A DNA stretch of 64,000 nucleotides from Oscillospiraceae bacterium (lineage in GTDB: Bacteria > Bacillota > Clostridia > Oscillospirales > Oscillospiraceae). Each line of letters starts with the position of its first letter. Positions within the stretch are counted from its first letter, which is position 1. The position numbers and the translations under genes were made by a program. Positions 24,417 through 33,648 of this stretch are shown in pieces. Under the pieces are notes generated by a model that was not told where the DNA came from, made no database searches, and saw only the letters and a program-made list of their open reading frames with translations. The stretch covers positions 124,001-188,000 of the forward strand of contig CACZDN010000008.1 of assembly GCA_902779945.1 (NCBI GenBank). The letters run 5' to 3'.

Positions 24417-26578
24417 GTCTTGTACTCCTTTACCTGTTTGATAGACAGCGATATACGTTTTTTCTTCTCGTCCGCCTCGAGGACCACGACCTTGACGACG
24501 TCGCCCACCGCGAGGACCTCGCTGGGATGGCGGATGAATTTGCTGCTGATCTGGGAGACGTGGACCAGCCCGTCCTGATGGACGCCGATGTCCACGAACG
24601 CGCCGAAGTCGATCACGTTGCGCACCGTGCCTGTGAGCACCATGCCGGGCTTGAGGTCCTTGATCTCCAGCACGTCCCTGCGCAGCAGCACGGGCGGCAG
24701 CTCGTCGCGGGGATCGCGGCCGGGCTTGAGGATTTCGGTGATGATGTCGTTCAGGGTCGGCACGCCGACGCCGCATTCGGACGCGGCCGTCTCCGCGCCC
24801 AGGGCCGCGACGCGGGTCCTGAGCTCCGCGATGCGCCCGGCCTTCACGTCGTCGAGCGTGTAGCCGCAGAGGGCCAGCAGCTTTTCGGCGGCGGCATAGC
24901 TCTCCGGATGGACGGCGGTGTTGTCCAGCACCTGGCCGCTCTCCGGCACGCGCAGGAAGCCCGCGCACTGCTGGAAGGCCTTGGGCCCGAGCTTCGGCAC
25001 CTTGCCCAGAGCCTTGCGGCTGAGAAACGCACCGTTTTCCTCGCGGTAGAGGACGATGTTCTTCGCCGTGGTCCTGTTCAGACCGGACACACGCTGCAAA
25101 AGGGAAGGGGAGGCGGTGTTTACGTCCACGCCCACCGCGTTGACGCAGTCCTCAACCACGCCGTTCAGGGTCTCCTCCAGTTTCGCCTGCGGCATATCGT
25201 GCTGGTACTGGCCGACGCCGATGGCCATGGGGTCGATCTTTACCAGCTCCGCCAGCGGGTCCTGGAGCCGTCTCGCGATGGACACCGCCGAGCGCAGGTT
25301 CACGTCGTATTCGGGAAACTCCTCCGCCGCGAGCTTCGAGGCGGAGTAGACGGACGCGCCCGCCTCGTTGACGATGGCATAGCTCACGCTCCCGCCGAGC
25401 TGCTCGATCATCTCCACGGCCATCTGCTCCGTCTCGCGGGAGGCGGTGCCGTTGCCGATGGCGAGATGTTCGACGCCGTGCCTGCGGATCAGGGCCGAGA
25501 GCGTGCGGATGGCCTCGTTTTTCTTCGCCTCGGAGAAGGTGGGGTAGACCACCGCGGTGTCCAGCACCTTGCCCGTGGAGTCCACCACCGCGACCTTACA
25601 GCCGTTGCGGTAGCCGGGGTCAAGCCCCATGGTGACCCTGCCCTTGACCGGCGGCTGCATCAAAAGCGGCTTCAGGTTGAGCCCGAACATTCGGATCGCG
25701 CCCTCGTCCGCCGCATCCGTCAGGGCGGCGCGGGTCTCGCGCTCCATGGAGGGGAAGATGAGGCGGTCGTAGGCGTCGTCTGCGGCGGTGCGCACAAAGG
25801 CCATGGCGGGGCTGCCGGGGCGGACGACCGCGCGGCGCACACGCTGCAGGGCGAGGTCCCGGTCGAGCTCGACGGAGACCCTGAGAAAGCCCTCCTTCTC
25901 CCCGCGGTTGATGGCGAGGATCTGGTGGCCCTGCATCCGGGCGACCGGCTGATGAAAATCGTAGTACAGGCGGTAGACGGAGTCCTCCTCCGCATCGCCC
26001 TCGCTGCGCAGGAGGGCGCGGGCGCGGATCAGCTCGCGCAGCATGGCGCGGATCGAGGCATCGTCCGACACGAGCTCCGCGATAATGTCGGAAGCCCCTG
26101 CCAGCGCGTCCGCCGCGGTCTCAACGCCCTTCTCGGGGTTAATATACGCCTCTGCCAGACTCTCCGGTGCGGGGCAGTCCGGCTCCTGCGCAAAGAGCCT
26201 GAGCGCCAGCGGCTCAAGGCCCTTCTCCTTCGCCATGGTGGCGCGGGTGCGGCGCTTGGGCTTGTACGGGCGGTAGAGGTCCTCCAGCACGGCCAGGGTC
26301 TCGGCCGCGTCGATGGCGGCGGCAAGCTCGTCCGTGAGCCTGCCCTGCTCGGCGATGCTGTTTTTCACGGTCTCCTTGCGCTCCAGAAGGCCGCGCAGGT
26401 ATTGAAGCCGCTCCTCCAGCGTGCGCAGGAGGGTGTCGTCCATCGCGCCGTGCAGCTCCTTGCGGTAGCGGGCGATGAAGGGAATGGTGTTCCCCTCGTC
26501 CAGAAGCCTGATGACGTTTTCAATGTATTCCGGGGGCTGATCCAGCTCCCGGGCCAGGGTTTGGCTGATCGTTTCCAT
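24413..26578 (-). CDS. tex: Tex-type RNA-binding transcription accessory protein
   Basis: A 721-residue Tex protein: N-terminal helical region (IPFIARYRKELHGAMDD), an RNase-H-like YqgF domain (MGLDPGYRNGCKVAVVD), helix-hairpin-helix repeats (VGVDVNTASPSLLQRVSGL), and a C-terminal S1 RNA-binding domain (GTVRNVIDFGAFVDIGVHQDGLVHVS). Tex binds nucleic acids and works with RNA polymerase. The ATG at 26578 has AAAGGAG upstream; longer in-frame extensions lack a site and run through the promoter. It is the first gene of the tex-galT-membrane-protein operon. Confidence 0.93.
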   Translation of the reverse strand: METISQTLARELDQPPEYIENVIRLLDEGNTIPFIARYRKELHGAMDDTLLRTLEERLQYLRGLLERKETVKNSIAEQGRLTDELAAAIDAAETLAVLEDLYRPYKPKRRTRATMAKEKGLEPLALRLFAQEPDCPAPESLAEAYINPEKGVETAADALAGASDIIAELVSDDASIRAMLRELIRARALLRSEGDAEEDSVYRLYYDFHQPVARMQGHQILAINRGEKEGFLRVSVELDRDLALQRVRRAVVRPGSPAMAFVRTAADDAYDRLIFPSMERETRAALTDAADEGAIRMFGLNLKPLLMQPPVKGRVTMGLDPGYRNGCKVAVVDSTGKVLDTAVVYPTFSEAKKNEAIRTLSALIRRHGVEHLAIGNGTASRETEQMAVEMIEQLGGSVSYAIVNEAGASVYSASKLAAEEFPEYDVNLRSAVSIARRLQDPLAELVKIDPMAIGVGQYQHDMPQAKLEETLNGVVEDCVNAVGVDVNTASPSLLQRVSGLNRTTAKNIVLYREENGAFLSRKALGKVPKLGPKAFQQCAGFLRVPESGQVLDNTAVHPESYAAAEKLLALCGYTLDDVKAGRIAELRTRVAALGAETAASECGVGVPTLNDIITEILKPGRDPRDELPPVLLRRDVLEIKDLKPGMVLTGTVRNVIDFGAFVDIGVHQDGLVHVSQISSKFIRHPSEVLAVGDVVKVVVLEADEKKKRISLSIKQVKEYKT

Positions 26579-26597
26579 TGCTGCTCCTTTGCTGTTT

Positions 26598-26614
26598 ATA
26601 ATATGACATATTAT
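26598..26614. promoter_or_regulatory. 17-bp palindrome overlapping the tex -10 box
   Basis: ATAATATG and CATATTAT flank a single base, overlapping the -10 box (26613-26618) of the tex promoter by 2 bp. It is placed to act as a repressor site. Regulator unknown. Confidence 0.45.
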
Positions 26615-26641
26615 TATACCACGCTTTGACAGGGCAGACAA
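26613..26641 (-). promoter_or_regulatory. Promoter of tex-galT
   Basis: TTGTCT (26636-26641) and TATAAT (26613-26618), 17-bp spacer, minus strand. Confidence 0.7.
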
Positions 26642-26715
26642 GCGCTTATTCCCGCGCCGCCGCGTCCGTTTTACAGAGGAGGGACTTGCTCCCCGGCAGC
26701 GATGGACAAGCGGAC

Positions 26716-26759
26716 AAAAAAGCACGGCAAAATCGCATCCAATTGCGAATTTGCCGTGC
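26716..26759 (-). terminator. Terminator of the lysine transporter operon
   Basis: GCACGGCAAA (26722 onward) pairs with TTTGCCGTGC (ending 26759); on the minus strand six T follow (26721-26716). It lies 62 bp past the ATPase stop. Confidence 0.8.
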
Positions 26760-26821
26760 ATCTGGGAACCGGATCGCCTGCTCCGTCGGGAAGGACAAGC
26801 CCCTTTTTGTTTATCCCGCAG

Positions 26822-27571
26822 TTATTGCTGCTTGTCCTCGAGATAGCGGCTGAGAAACTCCCGGGTGCGGTCGTTTTTCGGGCTGCCGAAAATCTCCCGG
26901 GGGCTGCCCTGCTCGAGGATGACGCCCTGATCCATGAAGACCACGCGGTCGCTGACCTCTTTGGCGAAGGCCATTTCGTGGGTGACCACCACCATGGTCA
27001 TGCCCTGGGCCGCCAGATCCTTCATGACGTCCAGCACCTCGCCCACGATCTCGGGGTCGAGAGCGGAGGTCGGCTCGTCGAAGAGCATGATCTCCGGCTC
27101 CATGCACAGGGCCCGCGCGATGGCGACGCGCTGCTTTTGTCCTCCGGACAGGCGCGTGGAATCGGCGTAAATGAAGTCCTTGAGCCCGACGGTGGTGAGG
27201 TTTCGCACCGCAGCCTCCTCGGCCTGGGCTCTGGGGACCTTGCGCACGGTCATGGGGGCCAGGGTGCAGTTGTCGATCACGTTCTTGTTGTTGAAGAGAT
27301 TGAAGCTCTGGAACACCATGCCGATCTTCTGCCGCAGGGCGTTCAGGTCCACCGAGAGGTCCATCAGGTCCTGCCCGTCAAACCAGATATGTCCCGCGTC
27401 AGCCTCCTCGAGGAGGTTGATGCAGCGCAGCAGCGTGGACTTGCCGGAGCCGGAGGCCCCGATGATGCAGACCACCTCGCCCTTGTGGATCTCCAGGTCA
27501 ATGCCCTTGAGGACCTCGAGGCTGCCGAAGGACTTCTCGAGCTGTTCGATTTTCAAAACACATTCGTCCAT
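26822..27571 (-). CDS. Amino-acid ABC transporter ATPase
   Basis: A 249-residue GlnQ/HisP-type ATPase: Walker [12 protein letters not shown] (near residue 37), signature [15 protein letters not shown], Walker [13 protein letters not shown] and the H-loop VVTHEM. It powers import through the adjacent permease. It is the last gene of a three-gene operon led by a lysine riboswitch, so lysine is the expected substrate. Start at 27571; the permease stop is 10 bp away. Confidence 0.93.
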   Translation of the reverse strand: MDECVLKIEQLEKSFGSLEVLKGIDLEIHKGEVVCIIGASGSGKSTLLRCINLLEEADAGHIWFDGQDLMDLSVDLNALRQKIGMVFQSFNLFNNKNVIDNCTLAPMTVRKVPRAQAEEAAVRNLTTVGLKDFIYADSTRLSGGQKQRVAIARALCMEPEIMLFDEPTSALDPEIVGEVLDVMKDLAAQGMTMVVVTHEMAFAKEVSDRVVFMDQGVILEQGSPREIFGSPKNDRTREFLSRYLEDKQQ

Positions 27572-27581
27572 GCCGCACCCC

Positions 27582-28718
27582 TCAGTTCGAGCTTGGGATC
27601 CCCTTGACCGGCGTGTCGAGCTTCTTGCCCAGGTATCGGAGCAGGAGGGAGGACAGCCAGGTGAGGATCAGATACAAAAGCGCCGCGACGCAGTAGATCT
27701 CCAGCGAGCGGAAATAGATGCCGCTGACAGATTTGGTGGCGTACATCAGGTCCATGACGCCGATGACCGACAGCACGGAGGAGTCCTTGATGTTGATGAT
27801 GAACTCGTTGCCGATGGCGGGGATGGAGTTCTTCACCGCCTGGGGGAAGACCACCTTGATCATGCTCTGCCAGTTGCTCATGCCGAGCGAGCGCGCGGCC
27901 TCCGTCTGACCGCGGTCGATGGCCTGGATGCCTCCGCGCAGCACCTCGGTCAGATAGGCGGTGGAGTTGAGGGACACGGTGCACAGGCCGGAGATGAAGA
28001 AGCTCCACACGCTGTTGATCTCCGTGACCGTCATGCCGGTGCGCTTGAAGAGGTTGAAGCCGAAGTAATAGAAGATCAGCGCCTGCACCATCATGGGCGT
28101 GCCGCGGATGACAAAGATGTAGAAGCGGGCGAAGCGGTTGGCCGTCCATTTGAGAGCCTTGACAAAGTCGTTGTCCCGCTTGTCCGGCTCCTGGATGCGG
28201 AGAAAGACCATGAGGATCGCCAGCACAAACGCGATGGCCGTGCCCAGCAGCGCGATGCGCACCGTGGTCCAGATGCCGGTCAGCAGCATGTCCTTGCCCT
28301 TGAGACTCATGTAGATCATGGACGGGACGAAGCCCTGGGGATTGCTCTTGGCCTCCATGCAGACCTGCACCGTGTAGATGAGCTGCATGATCCCCCGGTC
28401 CGCAAACACCAGCACGCAGACCAGCACGACGAGGTACGAGGCCAGGCGGCTGACCGTGAGCATGGGCTCCCGGCACAAAAAGCACGTGCGGTAGCTCTTC
28501 CCGCGGAAAAGCTTGAACACGAGCGCCACGGCGCTCAGCGCCAGGAAGGCCCAGAGGATGAGCCTGCAAAGAAGCTCCGGCGCGTTGCCCGTCAGAAAGC
28601 TCAGGGGGTGGGCCTCGCCGTACAGCAGGCTCAGCCCCAGCAGGGCGATCAGACTGCCGCCCAGAAAGACGTAGGGGTGATTGCGGGTGATGAAGTTGCC
28701 CTTGGCGGATGGATTCAT
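27582..28718 (-). CDS. Amino-acid ABC transporter permease
   Basis: A 378-residue permease of the polar amino-acid (HisM/GlnP) family. The EAA-type loop is seen as [39 protein letters not shown]. It is longer than usual because of an N-terminal membrane part of about 100 residues with extra helices and a cysteine-containing segment (TCFLCRE) before the transport core. One permease gene serves the transporter, implying a homodimer. The riboswitch context points to lysine. Confidence 0.9.
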   Translation of the reverse strand: MNPSAKGNFITRNHPYVFLGGSLIALLGLSLLYGEAHPLSFLTGNAPELLCRLILWAFLALSAVALVFKLFRGKSYRTCFLCREPMLTVSRLASYLVVLVCVLVFADRGIMQLIYTVQVCMEAKSNPQGFVPSMIYMSLKGKDMLLTGIWTTVRIALLGTAIAFVLAILMVFLRIQEPDKRDNDFVKALKWTANRFARFYIFVIRGTPMMVQALIFYYFGFNLFKRTGMTVTEINSVWSFFISGLCTVSLNSTAYLTEVLRGGIQAIDRGQTEAARSLGMSNWQSMIKVVFPQAVKNSIPAIGNEFIINIKDSSVLSVIGVMDLMYATKSVSGIYFRSLEIYCVAALLYLILTWLSSLLLRYLGKKLDTPVKGIPSSN

Positions 28719-28785
28719 GGTCTACCTTCCTTCTGGGAACATCTTTTGTCCCTGCGTGCCATTCTGCGCGGAGCGGAGGAGCTTT

Positions 28786-28812
28786 CCCCGAAGGCCCGCC
28801 GGGCCTTCGGGG
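28786..28812. repeat. Strong palindrome inside the lysine operon
   Basis: CCCCGAAGGCCC and GGGCCTTCGGGG pair around a 3-base loop between the binding-protein and permease genes. An outer CATTCTG/CAGAATG pair encloses it. Such intercistronic stems often protect the upstream mRNA and favour the first cistron, which fits the higher need for binding protein. It also resembles the dispersed hairpins at 39.6 and 47.0 kb. Confidence 0.6.
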
Positions 28813-28895
28813 GAGAGAGCCTTCGCCGCCTCACGGCTCAGAATGATCTGACGGCATGGGAGCGGGACAGTCCCGGTGTGGTTGTCGGTTTGCGA

Positions 28896-29741
28896 TCAGA
28901 TGGGCTGGTTGTTGAGCGCGGTGTCCCACAGCTCGTCGCGCTGAGCCTGATCCACGGTGGCCAGGGCCGCGTTCACACAGTCGAGCAGCGCGTCGTCGCT
29001 CTTGCGCAGACCCACGCAGGCGCCGGTGAAGCCGGGATCAAGCCCCTCGCCCGCGGGGAAGGAGATGGCGACAAAGTTGGGGTTGGCGGCAACATAGCCG
29101 GGGAAGTTCTCGAGGTTGATGACGATGGCGTCGCAGGTGCCCTGGGTCAGACGGCCGATCATGTCGGGGACGCTGGCGACGGCGGGCAGGTGGTTGACGC
29201 CCTCGATCTGGTCGATGACCCAGTCGAGCTGGGTGTCCTTCTGGCCCAGGACGCTGGCGCCGTTGAAGTCGGCCAGGCTGGTGGCATTTTCATAGGGGGT
29301 GCCGGCGTTGACCATCAGGGCGTAGACGCTGTCGTGATAGGGGGTGGAGAAGTTGATGGCCTCCTTGCGGGCGGCGGTGTCGGCCATGCCGGCGATGATG
29401 GCGTCGATCTGGCCCTGGTTGAGGGCCTCGATCAGGCCGTCCCAGTCCATCTTGACCACGACCAGCTCAAGACCGAGCTGCTCGGCGATGAGGCGGGCGA
29501 TCTGAACGTCGTAGCCCTCGGCGTAAGCGCCGGGCACGTTCTCAACGGGGACGTTGGTGTCGCTGGGTTCGGATTCCTGCCAGTTGTTGGGGGCGTAGGC
29601 GCATTCCATACCGACACGGAGCTGGCCGTTGAGGTAGGAGAGATCGGCCTCGGGGATCTCGGCGTAAGCGGCGCTGCCGCAGAGGGCCAGGACCATGAGC
29701 ATAGTCAGCAGAACGGCGATCAGTCTTCTTGTGGTGTTCAT
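28896..29741 (-). CDS. Amino-acid ABC transporter binding protein
   Basis: A 281-residue periplasmic-type binding protein of family 3 (SBP_bac_3). The signal peptide covers residues 1-27 (LALCGSAAYA); the lipobox is imperfect, so lipid anchoring is uncertain. The fold motifs are LRVGMECAYAPNNW, GYDVQIARLIAEQLGLELVVVKMDWDGLI, and IIAGMADTAARKEAINFSTPY. It should bind lysine, since the only control element upstream is a lysine riboswitch. Confidence 0.9.
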   Translation of the reverse strand: MNTTRRLIAVLLTMLMVLALCGSAAYAEIPEADLSYLNGQLRVGMECAYAPNNWQESEPSDTNVPVENVPGAYAEGYDVQIARLIAEQLGLELVVVKMDWDGLIEALNQGQIDAIIAGMADTAARKEAINFSTPYHDSVYALMVNAGTPYENATSLADFNGASVLGQKDTQLDWVIDQIEGVNHLPAVASVPDMIGRLTQGTCDAIVINLENFPGYVAANPNFVAISFPAGEGLDPGFTGACVGLRKSDDALLDCVNAALATVDQAQRDELWDTALNNQPI

Positions 29742-29780
29742 TGTGTACTCTCCTTTAATTATAAAAATTCAGAAGAAGCG

Positions 29781-29818
29781 CAAAACAAAAGCCGTAAACG
29801 CATTCGAGCGTTTACGGC
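29781..29818 (-). terminator. Riboswitch expression-platform terminator
   Basis: GCCGTAAACGC (29818 down) pairs with GCGTTTACGGC (ending 29791), followed by TTTTGTTTTG. It lies between the lysine aptamer and the binding-protein gene, as expected for a transcription-terminating OFF switch. Confidence 0.85.
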
Positions 29819-29862
29819 ACAAATCCCGTTTCAGCCGGGGCCCCGGCCTGGAAACTGTACTC

Positions 29863-30017
29863 GATAGCGCTCCACTTGCGTGACAGTCCGTCAAGTCTTT
29901 CCTGACGGCCCAGCAAAGAGAGCGCAGCTGCATCTCTTCACTTCGGCGATGTTCCCTTTCGGCTTCTGCGAAAGCTGCTTCCGTGCAGGAGCTTACTGAT
30001 GAACCTCGCGCCTCTAT
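29863..30017 (-). ncRNA. Lysine riboswitch (L box)
   Basis: The conserved blocks of the lysine aptamer appear in order on the minus strand: GATAGAGGCGCGA, the AGTA turn, GAAAGGGAA, CGCCGAAG, GCTGGG, CTGTCACGCAAGTGGAGCGCTATC. P1 forms from GATAG (30017-30013) and CTATC (29867-29863). Lysine binding should favour the terminator at 29781-29818 and shut down the transporter. This is strong evidence for the transporter's substrate. Confidence 0.93.
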
Positions 30018-30027
30018 CTTGGCTGTG

Positions 30028-30056
30028 ATGATAGGCGATGAAAAGCGATTTGTCAA
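30028..30056 (-). promoter_or_regulatory. Promoter of the lysine transporter operon
   Basis: TTGACA (30051-30056), 17-bp spacer, TATCAT (30028-30033); transcription would start next to the aptamer 5' end. Confidence 0.85.
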
Positions 30057-30270
30057 GGGCTGAAAAATTTTTCCCCGACTTGTATAAAAAAACAAAAACG
30101 TTTTTGAAAATTTGTGTGAATATGACAAGACTTCTCCGTCAAAAAACGCGATCACCGAACTGCGGCATCGTGCGCTTATAGCCTGTCAAAAGAAACCCGG
30201 GCGGGGTGTCTTTCACGATCAGGAACCCCGCCGCGCGGCTCGGCTTGCGCAGCAAACTGTCCGCCAACAA

Positions 30271-30300
30271 AAAAACGACGTGCCGAAACACGTCGTTTTT
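30271..30300 (-). terminator. Terminator of tRNA-Val
   Basis: AAAAACGACGTG and CACGTCGTTTTT around a 6-base loop, followed on the minus strand by a T run, directly after the tRNA 3' end. Confidence 0.85.
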
Positions 30301-30303
30301 CGC

Positions 30304-30380
30304 TGGTGGAGAGTGGCGGACTCGAACCGTCGACCTTCCGCGTGTGAGGCGGACGCTCTAACCAGCTGAGCTAACCCTCC
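30304..30380 (-). tRNA. tRNA-Val(CAC)
   Basis: A 77-base tRNA: acceptor GGAGGGT/ACTCTCC with one G-U pair, discriminator A, encoded CCA (30304-30306), anticodon stem TCCGC/GCGGA with loop CTCACAC (anticodon CAC), T-arm GGTTCGAGTCC. Confidence 0.95.
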
Positions 30381-30619
30381 ATAGCTCGTCCATATTACCA
30401 CAAGCGTCCGCCGATTTCAAGAGTTTTTTTCGCCGGCGAAAAAAGTTGTGTTTCTGCTCCGCCGAAAAAGCCGGCGCCGCCCCGCTTCGTCCGGCCGGAG
30501 AAACCGGCGCAAACTTTTCGCATTTGCGGTCTTCCCATTTGGCAAAAAGCCTGATAAACTACAGACGGAAGTCCGTCCGGCGGGATGGCCGGCTGAATAT
30601 GAAATAAGGAGAGGACGCA

Positions 30620-31258
30620 ATGAACTGCAAGGCTGTCATTTTCGATCTTGACGGGGTGATCTGCTTCACCGACAAATACCACTATCAGGCATGGAAGGCG
30701 CTGGCCGACCGGCTGGGCATCTATTTTGACGAGGTCATCAACAACCGCCTGCGCGGTGTGAGCCGCATGGCGAGTCTCGAGATCATCCTCGAGCGCGCGG
30801 AGAAGAGCTATACCGAGGAGGAGAAGCTGGCTTTCGCGGAGGAGAAGAACAACACCTACCGCAATCTGCTGAAAAACATGAGCCCCGCGGACCTCACGGA
30901 CGAGGTGCGCGAGACGCTTGAGGAGCTGCGCCGGCGCGGCTACCTGCTGGCGATCGGCTCGTCCAGCAAAAACACCAGGTTCATCCTGGGGCAGATCGGT
31001 CTTGCGACGTTCTTTGACGCGATCGCGGACGGGACGGACATCACCCGCTCCAAGCCCGACCCCGAGGTCTTCCAGATCGCGGCGCAGAAGCTCTGGATGG
31101 ACCCCGCTCTCTGCGCGGTGGTGGAGGACGCCAAGGCCGGCATCCAGGCCGCCAAGGCCGCGGGCATGACCGCTCTGGCCCTCCACGGCGACGCGGAAAA
31201 CTGCGGTCTGGAGGACTGCAATCTCGCAAGCTTCTCCTCGCTGCTGGACATTCTCTGA
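30620..31258 (+). CDS. pgmB: Beta-phosphoglucomutase-like HAD enzyme
   Basis: A 212-residue HAD-superfamily phosphomutase. The nucleophile motif is FDLDGVICFTDKYHYQAWK, characteristic of beta-phosphoglucomutases (Asp nucleophile, Asp acid/base, His and Trp in the cap). Motif II is IGSSSKNT, motif III lies around SKPDPEVF, and motif IV is VVEDAKAGIQAAKAAGM. It would interconvert beta-glucose-1-phosphate and glucose-6-phosphate after maltose or trehalose phosphorolysis. No phosphorylase gene is near. A ribosome site GGAGAGG precedes the ATG. Confidence 0.88.
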   Translation: MNCKAVIFDLDGVICFTDKYHYQAWKALADRLGIYFDEVINNRLRGVSRMASLEIILERAEKSYTEEEKLAFAEEKNNTYRNLLKNMSPADLTDEVRETLEELRRRGYLLAIGSSSKNTRFILGQIGLATFFDAIADGTDITRSKPDPEVFQIAAQKLWMDPALCAVVEDAKAGIQAAKAAGMTALALHGDAENCGLEDCNLASFSSLLDIL

Positions 31259-31307
31259 GCAGGAACGCCCGCACGAAAGCGTCCGGCCTGTATCACCCTG
31301 AAAAAAC

Positions 31308-31336
31308 GTCATGGCTTCGCGAAGCGAAGCCATGAC
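31308..31336. terminator. Bidirectional terminator between convergent genes
   Basis: GTCATGGCTTCG and CGAAGCCATGAC form a long stem with T runs on both sides (A run at 31301-31306, T run from 31339), serving pgmB and the dehydrogenase gene. Confidence 0.8.
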
Positions 31337-31371
31337 ATATTTTTTGCCTGCGTATCGGGAGAGCGTCTTCT

Positions 31372-32403
31372 TCACACGTCCTGGCAGTCGATGATGATCT
31401 TGCAGAGGTTCGTGCCGTCGATCATCATGTTGATCGCCCTGTCGATCTCACGCAGCGGCAGACGGTCCGTGACCATGCGGTCGAGACTGAGCCTGCGCCA
31501 GTTGTCCTCCAGAAAGCGCACGCCGTTTTCAAAATCCTCCTGCGTATACAGGCGGTTGCCGATCAGCGTGATCTCCTTGAAGGAGACCTTGCCGATGATG
31601 AACTGATAGGCGTCCCCCGACAGGCCGAGAGACAGCATCTTGCCGCCGCAGCGGGTGAGATCCGGCATCTGCAGGACGGCGGACGCCGCGCCCGAGGTGT
31701 CGTACACGATGTCGAACCCGCCGCCGTCCGTGACCTCGCGCATGAGCTGCATCGCGTCGGTCTCGGCGGGATTGATGGTCTCGATGCCCATGGACTCCAC
31801 GAACTGCCGCCGCGGCTCGTTGATTTCGGAAATGATGACGCGCCCTGCGCCGAAGGCCCTGGCGAAGATCGCAATGTAGAGCCCGACGGTCGCGCCGCCG
31901 GAGATGAAGATCCGGTCGCCCGGCTGGATCTGGCTTCGGAGCATCACATGGTAGCCGACCGCGAAGGGCTCGCCCAGGATGGCGACCTCGTCGGGGATAT
32001 CGTCGTCCAGGGCGCAGAGCTTGTCCACGCCGACCTTGGTATACTCCGCAAAGCCTCCGTCCACATGGATGCCCAGGAGCTTGAGATTTTCGCACACATG
32101 GCCGAGACCGCGCCTGCACGCCGCGCAGCGGCCGCAGGAGATGACCGGGTTCATCAGCACGCGCTGCCCGACCCGGAAGGGCCCGTTGTAGCCCTCGGGG
32201 AGGGAGACGATGTTGCCCAGGATCTCATGGCAGAGCACGGTGGGGAGCGTCGCGGTCATGTGCTTGCCGCGGTAGACCGTCATGTCCGAGCCGCACACGC
32301 CGCCGTAGCGCACCTTGATGAGGGCCTCATTCGGACCCGGCGTGGGGACCGGAACATCGCAGAGCTCGAGATCGAACCAGTTTTTCAAAACAGCAGCTTT
32401 CAT
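31372..32403 (-). CDS. Zinc-dependent medium-chain dehydrogenase
   Basis: A 343-residue alcohol/polyol dehydrogenase of the sorbitol/threonine dehydrogenase type. Catalytic zinc ligands are in GGVCGSD and GKHMTATLPTVLCHE, the structural-zinc lobe has CGRCAACRRGLGHVC, and the nucleotide fold is ISGGATVGLYIAIFARAFGAGRV. The ATG at 32403 was preferred because AAAGG lies 8 bases upstream; an ATG three codons earlier overlaps that site. It follows the aminotransferase stop by 2 bp, so the two are coupled, suggesting catabolism of an amino or hydroxy compound. Substrate unknown. Confidence 0.88.
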   Translation of the reverse strand: MKAAVLKNWFDLELCDVPVPTPGPNEALIKVRYGGVCGSDMTVYRGKHMTATLPTVLCHEILGNIVSLPEGYNGPFRVGQRVLMNPVISCGRCAACRRGLGHVCENLKLLGIHVDGGFAEYTKVGVDKLCALDDDIPDEVAILGEPFAVGYHVMLRSQIQPGDRIFISGGATVGLYIAIFARAFGAGRVIISEINEPRRQFVESMGIETINPAETDAMQLMREVTDGGGFDIVYDTSGAASAVLQMPDLTRCGGKMLSLGLSGDAYQFIIGKVSFKEITLIGNRLYTQEDFENGVRFLEDNWRRLSLDRMVTDRLPLREIDRAINMMIDGTNLCKIIIDCQDV

Positions 32404-32405
32404 AT

Positions 32406-33614
32406 TCAGCATCCTTTCCCGTCAGGGGCGATCCCGTACTCCTCCGCAAGGGCGCGGAAGACAGGCAGGGAGCGCTCAATCACGTCGCGGCTCACGCAGT
32501 AGGCGATGCGCACGTAGCCCTGGGTGCCGAAGCTGTCTCCGGGGACGAGCAGCAGGTTTTCCTTCATGGCCCGGCGGCAGAAGGCCTCGGCGTCAGGGTC
32601 CGGCGTCTTCATGAAGAGATAGAAGGCCCCGTCCGGATGGACGCAGATGTAGCCCATTTCGGTGAGCGAGTCATACAGCAGGTCGCGGTTGTCCTTGTAG
32701 ATGGAGATGTCGCTGGTCGCGCCGAGGCATTCGACCGCCACGCGCTGCCACATGCTGGACACGCAGATGTAGCCGAAGGCGCGGATCATGGCCAGGGACG
32801 CGGTCAGGATGTCGTCATGGTCGTCCAGCTCCGGCGGCAGGGCCATGAAGCCGACGCGCTCGCCCGGCAGGGACATGGACTTGCTGAACGAGTAGCAGTA
32901 GATCGTGTTTTTGTAGATGGAGGGGAGATAGACGACTTCCTCCCCGTCATAGATGAGATCGCGGTACGGCTCGTCCGCGACGATGTAGATCGGGTGGCCG
33001 TACTCCTTCTGCTTGCGCTCGAGCAGGGCGGCCAGCTCCTCCAGCCCCTCGCGCCGCAGCACGACGCCGGAGGGGTTGTTGGGAGAGTTGATGATGAGCA
33101 TCATGGTGTCGCTCGTCAGGGCCTTCTCGGCCGCGTCCAGGTCGAGCTGGAAGGTGTACGGGTCGGTCGGGCACTCCGTGAGTCCGTCGCCGTACGCGTC
33201 GGCGTAGTACTTGTAGTCCATGAAGTAGGGCGTGAAAGTCATGGCCCGCCCGCCGCCGGAGAGCAGGACCCTTGTCAGCACGGCCAGACACGTGGAGGTG
33301 CCGCAGGTGATGACCACATCCTGTCCGCGGTACGGGACGCCGAAGCTCTCGCGCAGATAGGCAGCGACCTTTTCGCGTACCTCAGGGAAGCCGGGCGCGG
33401 GCGCGTAGGTATGGAGCCTCGCGGGCGGCATCTCGGCCCGCAGCTTCTCCATCGTCTCAAACACGCAGGCCGGGGGGTCGATGCTCGGGGAGCCGATGGT
33501 GAAGTTGTACACATTCTCCTCACCCACGATTTTCGCCTGCTCCGCGCCGTACTCCGCGATCTCGCGGATGATGTTGCCGCTGCGGCCCCATTTTACCAGT
33601 TGCTGATCGATCAT
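32406..33614 (-). CDS. Class I/II pyridoxal-phosphate aminotransferase
   Basis: A 402-residue fold-type I aminotransferase. Seen are IGSPSIDPP (substrate loop), TYAPAPGFPEVREKVA, NSPNNPSGVV, VADEPYRDLIYDG, and the cofactor lysine in CYSFSKSMSLPGERVGF. It resembles aspartate/aromatic aminotransferases from clostridia. The ATG at 33614 has AAAGGAG upstream. Pairing with a dehydrogenase suggests a two-step transamination and reduction of one metabolite, an inference from order only. Confidence 0.88.
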   Translation of the reverse strand: MIDQQLVKWGRSGNIIREIAEYGAEQAKIVGEENVYNFTIGSPSIDPPACVFETMEKLRAEMPPARLHTYAPAPGFPEVREKVAAYLRESFGVPYRGQDVVITCGTSTCLAVLTRVLLSGGGRAMTFTPYFMDYKYYADAYGDGLTECPTDPYTFQLDLDAAEKALTSDTMMLIINSPNNPSGVVLRREGLEELAALLERKQKEYGHPIYIVADEPYRDLIYDGEEVVYLPSIYKNTIYCYSFSKSMSLPGERVGFMALPPELDDHDDILTASLAMIRAFGYICVSSMWQRVAVECLGATSDISIYKDNRDLLYDSLTEMGYICVHPDGAFYLFMKTPDPDAEAFCRRAMKENLLLVPGDSFGTQGYVRIAYCVSRDVIERSLPVFRALAEEYGIAPDGKGC

Positions 33615-33648
33615 CAAGCATCACTCCTTTGATTTGTTGGATTTCTGT

